Position numbers and translations under genes: made by a program. A model generated the notes under the pieces. It made no database searches. It worked only from the letters and a program-made list of their open reading frames with translations, and was not told the DNA's origin. Shown in pieces: positions 52,621-60,822 of a stretch of 64,000 nucleotides of DNA (positions are counted from its first letter, which is position 1; every line of letters starts with the position of its first letter). The stretch is from CAZUAQ01 sp964618455 (lineage in GTDB: Bacteria > Planctomycetota > Phycisphaerae > UBA1845 > PWPN01): the NCBI GenBank assembly GCA_964618455.1, contig CAZUAQ010000010.1, forward strand, positions 1 through 64,000, in the 5' to 3' direction.

Positions 52621-53997
52621 CTAAGCGCGGGGGTCCCCGGGGTGAAGCCCGGTCGCCTCTTCCAGCCGCGCGATGAGCCAGGCGGCATCCTCCTTGCTCG
52701 GGATCATGTTCGCCAGGTGAAACGTGTCGCCCGATTCATCCTCGGCATAGAGCCGGTACGTGGTGCGACCGCCACCACGCATGAACTGGTCATAGTCGAA
52801 CTTGGACAGTCCCTCCCGGTGTTTTGATCCGCTCAGCAGCGGCAGTCCACACACCGTCCACCTGCGTCGCACGGCATCGGGGGTGATCGTCACGCGCCAT
52901 CGGCCGCTGCACGACACCAGCAGCGCCAGGAACAGCAAGGCCAGAAGGCTGACGATCAATGCGAAAGGCCAGGCCATCAGCGTCTCCGTGAAGCTCCAGT
53001 ATGCCAGGAGGCCTGCCAATGTACCGAAGCCCCCCGCCGTGATCGTGAAGAAAATCTTCCCACCGCGGTCGAGCTTCGCGCGCACCACATATTCCGAGCC
53101 ACCGTGTGCATTGGCGCGAGGCATGATCAGATCGGGACGAGGCGGTTCGAATGCGTCCGCCGCCGCCTGAAGATCCGCCGTGAACGGAGCGCGTTTCGCC
53201 GGCTCGAACTCTCCGGTCCGCACTTCTTCGGCGGGCACGTCGAACACAGGCACGATGTATTTCAGATCCAGGTTCGCCCCCGGCAGCGACGCACGGGCCC
53301 GCATCCGCCACTGGATCTTGTACGTGCGATCGGATCGCCCTCGGTCCACCGGACCCGTCGGGTCGACGTCCAGCGGGATGCTGAACGCCACCGGCACCTC
53401 CACCTCATGCGTGTCGAAGGCCACACCTGAGACTTCGACCTCCTCACGATCCGCGTAGATGATCTTCGAGCCTTTGCGCTTACTGGTGTTCTGGGAGGAC
53501 CGCCTTTCGGTAGACTCCCAGAACTCCTTGCACTGCAGGTCGACCCGGACCTTCCGCAAGCCGGACAGCCGTCCCCGAATGACCAGCCTGACACGAAGAT
53601 CACCGCCGATCCGCCCCGGCAACGTCTCCAGGATCAGATCACTCTTGCCGAAGCGTCGGTAGCGTAGTGTGGATCGAATCGCGACGTACAAGAGAAAGAT
53701 CCCAATCCCCAGGATCACGCCGTACGTCAGCGACCCCACCGTCCGCACCCAACCCTCGGCATAGGGCGCACTTTCCCGAATCGCCAGGACAAAGGGGATC
53801 ACCAGCGCGATGTACAAGGCCAGGCCACCCCAGTACAGCAAACACTCGAACAGGCTCGCCGGCGCCAGGCGCTGCCGGCGCCAATCCATGCGCTTCAGCC
53901 ATGGCCGATCGGACCTGGGTTCCGACTCAGCCGAACGTGTTTTGCGAGCGGAGACCGCTTCCGCTGTTGACCGTTGATCGAGTGGCGTCATCGCCAT
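52621..53997 (-). CDS. Hypothetical membrane protein (DUF3592-like layout)
   Basis: A 458-residue protein. Two N-terminal membrane helices (GGLALYIALVIPFVLAI and LTYGVILGIGIFLLYVAI), a large beta-rich soluble domain (about 110-330) and two more helices (FGTLAGLLAYWSFT and WPFALIVSLLALLFLALLV). The layout and WRVTITPDAVRRR resemble uncharacterised DUF3592-type proteins. Only 44 nt separate it from the downstream oxidoreductase gene. Function unknown. Confidence 0.7.
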   Translation of the reverse strand: MAMTPLDQRSTAEAVSARKTRSAESEPRSDRPWLKRMDWRRQRLAPASLFECLLYWGGLALYIALVIPFVLAIRESAPYAEGWVRTVGSLTYGVILGIGIFLLYVAIRSTLRYRRFGKSDLILETLPGRIGGDLRVRLVIRGRLSGLRKVRVDLQCKEFWESTERRSSQNTSKRKGSKIIYADREEVEVSGVAFDTHEVEVPVAFSIPLDVDPTGPVDRGRSDRTYKIQWRMRARASLPGANLDLKYIVPVFDVPAEEVRTGEFEPAKRAPFTADLQAAADAFEPPRPDLIMPRANAHGGSEYVVRAKLDRGGKIFFTITAGGFGTLAGLLAYWSFTETLMAWPFALIVSLLALLFLALLVSCSGRWRVTITPDAVRRRWTVCGLPLLSGSKHREGLSKFDYDQFMRGGGRTTYRLYAEDESGDTFHLANMIPSKEDAAWLIARLEEATGLHPGDPRA

Positions 53998-54151
53998 GGC
54001 CCCCTGGATCAGAAATCATGCTTGGTTCGAGGATACCCCCCTTGGAGAAATCGGCAGAAAGGGGCCTCCATCGTGCGGTAATTCAGAGCCAGACGGCTCA
54101 TTCGGATCAATCCACACGGCGACCAGTCATCTGCAACCGAGCGTGTAACGT

Positions 54152-54195
54152 AAAAACGAAAAACAGACGCCTTCCCACGCGGGGAGGGCGTCTGT
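54152..54195 (-). terminator. Intrinsic terminator after the tiny lipoprotein genes
   Basis: ACAGACGCC pairs with GGCGTCTGT (9 bp, with CCC/GGG extension) and on the minus strand is followed by TTTTTCGTTTTTA. It lies ~190 nt past the stop of the 54385-54570 gene. Confidence 0.85.
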
Positions 54196-54384
54196 AGTCG
54201 TATCTTGGCTACTCCTGATCACCACAACGTGACACTCGCCGGTAACCCGACTGGAGCCTCGCTGCATGATCAGCCAAGCGACGAGAGCACAGCCCGAAGG
54301 CTGCCTCAATGCTTGGATATCCTTGGCCTCTCGGACGCGCAGATCGCGCGGTACGAGAGTCCGTCGGAAAAAAGGCCTGCCAAC

Positions 54385-54570
54385 TTACGTGGTGAGGCCG
54401 CCGAGGAGACCACCGAGAAGGTTCGTGCCGACCAGCGTCGCCACGAGCGAGATCCCGAAGTCCCACACGTTGAACAGACGGTTCACCGTGAGGTCACCAA
54501 TGCAGCCACTGCCGAGCAGCGTCGCGCCAGTCACCGTGCTTGCGAGAAGCATAGTCTTGAACTTAGTCAT
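54385..54570 (-). CDS. Tiny lipoprotein (61 aa)
   Basis: Starts MTKFKTMLLASTVTGATLLG and then SGC, a lipobox-like sequence with Cys at residue 23. The remaining ~38 residues end in a hydrophobic, Gly/Leu-rich tail (WDFGISLVATLVGTNLLGG). TAGGAG lies nine nucleotides before the ATG. It resembles the 54799-54990 product in size and in its WD/FD-x-G-hydrophobic tail, so the two may be paralogs. Function unknown. Confidence 0.65.
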   Translation of the reverse strand: MTKFKTMLLASTVTGATLLGSGCIGDLTVNRLFNVWDFGISLVATLVGTNLLGGLLGGLTT

Positions 54571-54798
54571 TAGAATTCGCTCCTAATTTTTCCTTTAGCG
54601 CCCGGGGCGACTTGTTCCACACGTCGCCTGCCAGGCATTTCCTTGCTTGTCATCCAATCTTACCGAGTGCTGCCGACCAACCACCGGAATGCTGCGTCAA
54701 TACAACTCGACGTCACCACATGCAAGGTCGGCCAATGTCACCTGGTCATTTCTCAAATCAAAATGCCAGGCCATCCAAGCCAGCAAATGCCCGTCGCC

Positions 54799-54990
54799 TT
54801 AGGTGGCCAGATTGAGGCCCGCGCCCTGCAGCAGGGTACCGGCAATGACACCAAGACCAATGTCGAACAGCTCAATGGCGGTAATCGCGATTGTGGAATT
54901 GCCGAGGTTGCCCCAGTTACCCCAACCACAGCCACCGCCGAAGAGCATCGCCGCACTCAGGATCAGGGCCCACTTTTTCATCCTATGCAT
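54799..54990 (-). CDS. Tiny lipoprotein (63 aa)
   Basis: Begins MHRMKKWALILSAAMLFGGG then Cys, a lipoprotein signal. A short Gly/Trp/Asn linker follows (GWGNWGNLGN) and a hydrophobic tail (FDIGLGVIAGTLLQGAGLN). GGAG precedes the first ATG by nine nucleotides; a second Met at residue 4 is also possible. It sits 228 nt upstream of the related 61-residue protein. Confidence 0.65.
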   Translation of the reverse strand: MHRMKKWALILSAAMLFGGGCGWGNWGNLGNSTIAITAIELFDIGLGVIAGTLLQGAGLNLAT

Positions 54991-55345
54991 GGGAAGTCTC
55001 TCCTATGGAAATAACCCGGACTCCAAACTCTTGAAGCCTTTTCGAAACTCTATGACTTCGGCCCACGCGGCCGCGCCAATTTCATACGTTCACACGAACG
55101 ATACATTTATTCACTCTATGGCCCAGCATCATGGGCCTGAACATTGATTCAGGATCCGCCCTTCCGACTTACCGCTTTTGATCAGCCGGCCTGCGAATTC
55201 CGTGTCTCTTCGATTGTCGTGAAACCGAAATACTGCTCGCTCGGCAAGGCACCCTGAAGCGTGATTGCTGCTTCGGCCCTGTAGACTGGCCGCGCTTCCA
55301 ATCTAAGGGGCAGGATCATACTGATTTTCATCCCGTTTGCAAGCC
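54991..55345. other. Intergenic region of ~350 nt
   Basis: Relatively AT-rich. No tRNA, repeat or clear promoter recognised; ORFs in it are short and unsupported. Confidence 0.5.
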
Positions 55346-56389
55346 TCAATCTCGAAAAAATCCTTCGATCGAGGTCCGGCTCACCGGGCTGATGACGCCC
55401 TTTTCCGTGATGATGCCGCGAATCAACTCGGCCGGAGTGACATCAAAAGCCGGATTGTAACACGCCACGCCCTCCGGAACCGTCCGATGGCCCATGGCCT
55501 CACCGATCTCCGCCGGATCACGCTGCTCGATCGGAATCGAGGCTCCATCGGGCAAGCTCATGTCGAACGTCGATCGAGGCGCTGCCACGTAAAACGGCAC
55601 TTTATGATAGTCAGCCAAAACGGCCAAGCCATACGTCCCGATCTTGTTGGCGGCATCGCCGTTGGCCGCAACTCGATCCGCGCCGGTGATCACCAGGTCC
55701 ACACGACCTTCGCGCATCACCTGGGCCGCCATATTGTCGCAAATCACGGAGACATCTATACCTGCGCGTGACAATTCCCACGACGTCAGGCGCGCGCCCT
55801 GAAGCAACGGACGGGTCTCGTCCGCGAAGACGCGGAACTTCCGTCCCTGCTCATGAGCGACAAACATCACCGCAAGCGCCGTCCCGTACTCCGAGGTAGC
55901 CAGTCCGCCGGCATTGCAGTGCGTCAGCACGCCCGATCCCTCCGGGATCAGCATCTGACCGGCGTCTCCAATCGCCCGACACACGGCAGCATCCTCGACC
56001 CGGATCCTCCGAGCCTCGTCCAGAACGGCGTTCTGGAGCTCCCGTGTCGTCTTCCCGCGGTACGCCTCGGCGTGGCGGCGCATCCGATCCAGCGCCCAGA
56101 ACAGATTCACGGCGGTGGGCCGGCTGCTCGCCAGGTAGTCGCATACGCTTGCCAGCTTCTCAAAGAACGCGTCCTCGGTCTCCGCATCCCGGGTTCCGAG
56201 CACGACACCCATGGCCGCCGCCACCCCGATGGCCGGGGCGCCGCGAACCCGAAGGCTCTTGATCGCCTCCCATAACGTCTCCACGTCGGTGATGGCGATC
56301 ACCTTCTCCTCTTCGGGGAGCAGGGTCTGATCGATCATCTCGATCGCCCCATCGAGCCCGCCCACCCACTCTATGGTCTTGTAAGACAT
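55346..56389 (-). CDS. mtnA: S-methyl-5-thioribose-1-phosphate isomerase
   Basis: A 347-residue enzyme of methionine salvage, converting MTR-1-P to MTRu-1-P. Motifs: RVRGAPAIGVAAAMG, LTHCNAGGLATSEYGTALAV (catalytic Cys), and VITGADRVAANGDAANKIGTY (catalytic Asp). The start at 56389 (MSYKTIEW) matches the family. Other salvage genes are not visible. It follows purE by 4 nt, so the two are probably cotranscribed. Confidence 0.96.
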   Translation of the reverse strand: MSYKTIEWVGGLDGAIEMIDQTLLPEEEKVIAITDVETLWEAIKSLRVRGAPAIGVAAAMGVVLGTRDAETEDAFFEKLASVCDYLASSRPTAVNLFWALDRMRRHAEAYRGKTTRELQNAVLDEARRIRVEDAAVCRAIGDAGQMLIPEGSGVLTHCNAGGLATSEYGTALAVMFVAHEQGRKFRVFADETRPLLQGARLTSWELSRAGIDVSVICDNMAAQVMREGRVDLVITGADRVAANGDAANKIGTYGLAVLADYHKVPFYVAAPRSTFDMSLPDGASIPIEQRDPAEIGEAMGHRTVPEGVACYNPAFDVTPAELIRGIITEKGVISPVSRTSIEGFFRD

Positions 56390-56393
56390 GGGC

Positions 56394-56909
56394 TTAGACA
56401 AGGCCGATCCTCTCCCTGAGAGATTGGCGTTTCTTATCGACCGATTGTGCTTGAGAACTTTTGAAATTCTTGAGGGCCTCCTCCATTTTCGGATCCGATT
56501 CGGCGAGAATCTGTACCGCCAGCAGGGCCGCATTCCGGGCGCCCGCCGAGCCGACGGAGACCGTGGCTACGGGGATGCCCGGGGGCATCTGCACCATGCT
56601 CAGGAGGGCATCCACCCCCTGCAGGGCTCCGGAGACCAGCGGTACGCCGATGACCGGGCGGGTCGTATGTGCCGCCACGACGCCGGGCAGCGCGGCCGCC
56701 ATCCCGGCGGCAGCGATGAACACGCGAACCCCGTCCTTCTCCGCCTGGGTCACGTATTCAGTGACCGCCACGGGCGTCCGGTGAGCGGAACGCACCTGCA
56801 CATCCGTGGGCACGCCGAATTCCTTGAGCTGATCGTAGCAGCGCTGCATGACCTCCCAGTCCGAATCACTGCCCATCAGTATCGCCACACGATAGTTCGC
56901 GTCAGGCAT
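56394..56909 (-). CDS. purE: N5-carboxyaminoimidazole ribonucleotide mutase PurE
   Basis: A 171-residue purine biosynthesis enzyme. Motifs: AILMGSDSDWEVM, VRSAHRTP and AAGMAAALPGVVAAHTTRPVIGVP. The small single-domain form fits the class I mutase, which needs PurK to make its substrate; purK is not in this window. The start is ATG at 56909. It is upstream of mtnA, an unusual pairing. Confidence 0.95.
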   Translation of the reverse strand: MPDANYRVAILMGSDSDWEVMQRCYDQLKEFGVPTDVQVRSAHRTPVAVTEYVTQAEKDGVRVFIAAAGMAAALPGVVAAHTTRPVIGVPLVSGALQGVDALLSMVQMPPGIPVATVSVGSAGARNAALLAVQILAESDPKMEEALKNFKSSQAQSVDKKRQSLRERIGLV

Positions 56910-57328
56910 GACACCTCGTCTCCTGAAGTTCCGGCAGAGGTAATCGGACGTCCGATCGTGGGGTCCGCCCGGCCGGTCGCTTTCGATCTCGCATGACCGC
57001 CGCAAGATCTCGAAAGAGAAATTGCCTCGCCGGAAATCGAATCGTACATGTAAGGGTAACGCTTGTCGGGGGAAATGAGAAGCAGACCGGGATGTCGTAC
57101 GGCGGCGATGGGGCGCCCGAGGGGGGCGCGCCTCATCGTGCCGCGCGCAGGATCATCGCCATCCAGATCCCGGACTGTAGCGGAGCTTCCCAGTACAGAT
57201 GGCATGACTTTCCGGTCTCGCGGGCTCGCCCGCGGGACACCGGCGACAAGGCCGATGCGATCGGGCAACGCCGGTGCGCGGACATCGTAACAGAAGTCGC
57301 GAGACACCCTCCGTCAGGAGCGATCGGC
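56910..57328. other. Divergent intergenic region between purE and sigma factor
   Basis: About 420 nt that probably hold promoters for both genes; I find no clear -35/-10 pair. The long ORF reading into the sigma factor is composition-driven. Confidence 0.5.
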
Positions 57329-58129
57329 ATGACGAGCCAACAGGGTTGCCCGGAGAAGCTGTGGAAGCGTTATCACCGGAACCGCTCGACGAAGAATCGC
57401 AATCGGCTCGTGGAGTGCTACGTGTCGCTGGTTCGCGCCGAGGCGGTGCGGATCGCGCGGCGCCTGCCCGCCCAGATCAGCATGGATGAGATCGTCAGCG
57501 CCGGTTTCGATGGGCTGATGCGGGCGGTGGAAGCGTATGACCCGGAGAAGCCCGCCAAGTTCGAGACGTTCTGCCGGCAGCGGATCCAGGGCGCGGTCAT
57601 CGACTGGCTGCGCAGCCAGGACCATCAGTCCCGCACAATCCGCCTCTTCGAGAAGCAGCGTAACCGGGCATGGGAAGAGCTGGAGCGCGAGCTGCAACGT
57701 CCGCCGACGGATGAGGAACTCCGCACCCGGCTGGACATGAGCCCCAAACAGTACGCGAAGATGTCGCGCATCTCGCACGTCGGTCAGTCGGTGCCGTTCT
57801 CGTCGATGGACGCCAAGCTGGGCAGCCTGAACGCCTCTCCGCACGAAGAGCGGACTTGGGAGGCCGAAGACCCGGACGCCATCGACCCGTCGGAGCAGAT
57901 GGAGCAGAAGATGCTCGTGGACATCCTCAAGAGTGGCCTCTGCAGGCAGGAGCGGTTGCTGCTGGCCCTGTATTACGAAGAGAACCTGTCGATGGCGGAG
58001 GTGGGTCAGGCGCTGGAATTGTCGGAGTCCCGCGTCAGCCAGATCCACAAGCAGGTGCTGCAGCAACTCCGCGACCGGTATGACTCGCGCGTCGCTGTCC
58101 GGCAATACGGCGAGGCGGTACATATCTAA
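57329..58129 (+). CDS. FliA/WhiG-type sigma factor
   Basis: A 266-residue sigma70 family factor with regions 2, 3 and 4. Region 2: LVECYVSLVRAEAVRIARRLP and SAGFDGLMRAVEAYDPEKPAKFETFCRQRIQGAVIDWLRSQDHQSRTIR. Region 3: RNRAWEELERELQRPPTDEELRTRLDMSPKQY. Region 4: LSMAEVGQALELSESRVSQIHKQVLQQLRDR. The layout matches FliA (sigma28), so it may be the flagellar class 3 sigma, although it lies 26 kb from the flg cluster. AGGAG lies eight nucleotides before the ATG. No FlgM-like anti-sigma is adjacent. Confidence 0.9.
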   Translation: MTSQQGCPEKLWKRYHRNRSTKNRNRLVECYVSLVRAEAVRIARRLPAQISMDEIVSAGFDGLMRAVEAYDPEKPAKFETFCRQRIQGAVIDWLRSQDHQSRTIRLFEKQRNRAWEELERELQRPPTDEELRTRLDMSPKQYAKMSRISHVGQSVPFSSMDAKLGSLNASPHEERTWEAEDPDAIDPSEQMEQKMLVDILKSGLCRQERLLLALYYEENLSMAEVGQALELSESRVSQIHKQVLQQLRDRYDSRVAVRQYGEAVHI

Positions 58130-58441
58130 GCGCAGCATGCTTCGGGATCGGAAGCTCGCACAGAGGCGGCGGCGAATTGCAGTCAGAATCGCACAAGTGA
58201 GGAAGCAGGCCGAGAAAGAGAGGTCCGTTTCGTCATTGTCCGTGATAAAGGAGAGTCTTCATTCATCCGCATGAGGCATGGATCCTGTGTTCGCTTCTCC
58301 TTTTCACCCCTCCCTCACGGTCGGGGTACTGACTGATCGCGCGTTGGGCCGACTGAATCTCGAACTTGTGCGTCTCGTTAAGACGCCTTGATCACGCGAA
58401 TGAGCGGAGCCACGCGGTAAACACGGCGGTGGATCGCGAGA
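58130..58441. other. Intergenic region of ~310 nt
   Basis: A small ORF-like stretch reads through in the first 140 nt but is basic and unsupported. No terminator or RNA gene recognised. Confidence 0.4.
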
Positions 58442-58960
58442 TCAAGAAGTCGTCGGTATGGCTTCCCCGCACTCCGAACACACGTCCGTGACGTTTCCCG
58501 TCAGATCGTAGCCGCACTTCCGGCAATGGCCGGGCGGGAAGGGTTTGCGTACGCGCCAGAAGAGGACGGCGGTCGGCACCGCCACGCCGACCAGGATGAA
58601 CCAGAAGGGCACACGCAGCCATCGATGAACGACCCGCCCGCTGCGGTTGGAGCCGAAATCATCCTCCATGGTGACGATTTTACCGTAACGGAACCCGCTC
58701 AAGCGAAACGCCGGCGAATTCAAGGGACCGTACTGAAACCCCGCGGGTACGCCGGTCTTGTCGTACTCATAGCGTTTGATGTCGCAGGCAATGCCTTCGG
58801 CTTCGAAGAGATGCAGGCCGTACTCAATCTGCAGATTCCGCCGGGGGCGGGAAGTAATATAGAATGAGACGTCGTAGAAACAGGCGACGGCCCACAGGAT
58901 CACCACCAGCAGGCACCCTGCCGCGCCGATCCAGCGCATGCACCTCGCCACGCGATTCAT
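58442..58960 (-). CDS. Membrane protein with C-terminal CGYDLTG zinc ribbon
   Basis: A 172-residue protein. N-terminal membrane helix (AAGCLLVVILWAVACFYDV), a periplasmic domain of ~80 residues, a second helix (FWFILVGVAVPTAVLFW), and a C-terminal zinc ribbon HCRKCGYDLTG then CSECG. This zinc ribbon is a planctomycete hallmark. The ATG at 58960 overlaps the stop of the preceding gene as ATGA, so translation is coupled. Its role is unknown. Confidence 0.8.
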   Translation of the reverse strand: MNRVARCMRWIGAAGCLLVVILWAVACFYDVSFYITSRPRRNLQIEYGLHLFEAEGIACDIKRYEYDKTGVPAGFQYGPLNSPAFRLSGFRYGKIVTMEDDFGSNRSGRVVHRWLRVPFWFILVGVAVPTAVLFWRVRKPFPPGHCRKCGYDLTGNVTDVCSECGEAIPTTS

Positions 58961-59435
58961 ACCGTGCTCCCGCATTTCGGACAAATGCCGCTGGTGTTGC
59001 CGGTGAGGTTATAGCCGCACGAAATGCACAAGTTGCTGACTTTCGCTCCCAACGACGAAGCGGTCCACGTGCGGCCATCCACAGAAACATGGGGACTCCT
59101 GTCACGATAAGGGTAGTCATCCAGTGTGGTAGCGTGATTTGCCTGCAATGACCTCCTCTGTATAACCAGTACTGATACTCGATGAATTGATACTTCGGCA
59201 AAATCCAATTGAGATCACCCGATGCAGACGTGAATTCCCATCCATCCGCAAAGAGAAATGCACTACTGATACTGATATCCCAGGTGATTATCGTATTCCC
59301 GCCTTGGAACTGATACGCCCAGGTCCTTGCATGGAACCCTGCATCCCAGTGCATGGCGACGGCATATCCGGCAATCACCACGCCCACACTCAAAATCAGC
59401 CAAGAGATGAGGAGCAGTCTTACAAATCGGATCAT
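58957..59435 (-). pseudogene. Frameshifted zinc-ribbon membrane protein
   Basis: The 5' frame from ATG 59435 (MIRFVRLLLISWLILSVGVVIAGY) gives a signal/membrane helix, a domain with NTIITWDISISSAFLFADGWEF and a second helix (MTTLIVTGVPMFLWMAA), then runs out of frame. The missing zinc ribbon (CISCGYNLTG, then CPKCG) is present just downstream in the -1 frame and ends at 58957. One extra A in the GCGAAAGTC run near 59043-59051 would fuse them into RRWERKVSNLCISCG. Either a real mutation, a sequencing error or a -1 ribosomal frameshift. Both flanking genes overlap it by ATGA. Confidence 0.75.
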
Positions 59436-59692
59436 ATCCGCTCCCCGCATTCCGGGCAGCGCGGTTCGGTGATGCCGCGCAGGATATGGTTGCACTTGCG
59501 GCAGCGGGTTTCGCGAGCGGAACCCACTTTCATACCCATAAACCGAGTCAACAGCCTGTAGGTCGTCAGTGCAATCAATGCCAGCGGCACCCCATAGGCA
59601 ATCGCTCGGGAGAATTGGTATCGCCATTGCGGCTTGATGACCGGAACGCGACGCTTCCGGCGGGTGAAATTGCCGCGCGGTCGCGCCGTCAT
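59432..59692 (-). CDS. Small membrane protein with zinc ribbon
   Basis: An 86-residue protein: a basic N-terminus (ARPRGNFTRRKRRVP), a membrane helix (AIAYGVPLALIALTTYRLL) and a C-terminal zinc ribbon RCRKCNHILRG then CPECG, matching the neighbours. The start overlaps the stop of the PEP-CTERM gene as ATGA, and its stop overlaps the next ATG likewise. Role unknown. Confidence 0.75.
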   Translation of the reverse strand: MTARPRGNFTRRKRRVPVIKPQWRYQFSRAIAYGVPLALIALTTYRLLTRFMGMKVGSARETRCRKCNHILRGITEPRCPECGERI

Positions 59693-60315
59693 GCGAGTTT
59701 TCGCGAGCGCGTGAGTACGCTGATCATCCCGCACAGGACGAGTACCAGCGTGCCCGGCTCCGGCGGAGCAATGACGGTCGATTCCAGCGACCAGGTGAGA
59801 CTCTCACGTTCCCCCGTACCGCCGGAGGTTCCCGCATAGGCAGAGAGGCGGTACATGTGCGTCGGATCAACAGTGAGGGGTGGATAGTACGAAGCATAGT
59901 CCAACCCCTCGAACACCAGCACATTCGTGTCCAGATCGGTGATGGTGAAGCTGCCCCAGGCGTTGGCGTCATTCAGGTAGACATCCAGCGAAAGTTCGGT
60001 CCCATAGGGGCGGAACGTCAGTTCGGTGGTGGCCTCGGCGGTCATGTACGGACCGCAGCACGAGATGGGACTCGTATCGAGATAGACATCGATGCGATCG
60101 TTCGTACTCGTCGCGCTGACGGTGGCAACCTCTCCCGGGGCGTATTCTTCCTGAAGGAAAGCGTTCCCCACGCCGGCGTCGCTGCCGAAACCCTCCATGG
60201 TGACCTCGGCCCAATAGGATTGCGTCAGGATGTCGATGCCGATGAAATTGGCCGAGGCCGCCGGCGCCCACGCCGACATTCCCAGCAACACACCCCACAT
60301 GATTCGCGCATTCAT
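59689..60315 (-). CDS. PEP-CTERM sorting domain protein
   Basis: A 208-residue exported protein. Signal peptide: MWGVLLGMSAWAPAASA. The body is beta-rich (VDVYLDTSPISCCGPYM, LSLDVYLNDANAWGSFTITDLDTNVLVFEG). The C-terminus has PPEPGTLVLVLCGMISVLTRSRK, a PEP motif, hydrophobic helix and basic tail recognised by exosortase. No exosortase or EPS genes are in view. GGAGGAAG precedes the ATG at 60315. First gene of the four-gene coupled cassette. Confidence 0.85.
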   Translation of the reverse strand: MNARIMWGVLLGMSAWAPAASANFIGIDILTQSYWAEVTMEGFGSDAGVGNAFLQEEYAPGEVATVSATSTNDRIDVYLDTSPISCCGPYMTAEATTELTFRPYGTELSLDVYLNDANAWGSFTITDLDTNVLVFEGLDYASYYPPLTVDPTHMYRLSAYAGTSGGTGERESLTWSLESTVIAPPEPGTLVLVLCGMISVLTRSRKLA

Positions 60316-60822
60316 TGGCGCTCTTCCTCCAGCCCGGCCAGTAGCGCCCCGGTAATCCCAGGTTTCCAGAGGGCGATGGCCCGAGAAACAGACCCAATCG
60401 ATCAATGCACAACCGATGGCTTGGTCGCCGCGCCATTCGAGCGGCTCAGAACTGCAAGACCTCGATCTCGAAGTGACATATCTATGATACTCCCATTGGA
60501 TCGATTTTGTCCAACGGCGCGGGGAGCGTGGACTCCCGTGTCACCTCGGAAATCTCCAGCCAGTGAATCAGGCGGCCTCTACGTGCCAGAGAAGGGGACG
60601 ACCGCCGCTCCCTTCCGATGAGGTCGGCCGATGGCGGTCGGTGATTGATTTTTCATCGGCGATCACCTAACTTTTCAATATTGTTCGAGCCGTCTCATGT
60701 AAAATGCCCTGATTCCTCGATGATCCGCCATCCCTCGGCAGTGGAAGTCTTCGCCGACTCACCGGGAGGATCGGAAAGCTGATCGTGCGGGGCAAACTGC
60801 AATTCCCACGGTACAAGCGCTC
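60316..60822. other. Intergenic region between divergent genes
   Basis: About 500 nt. A stem GCCGATG with CATCGGC (near 60626-60660) surrounds a T-rich loop; it does not look like a standard terminator. No RNA gene recognised. Confidence 0.4.
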
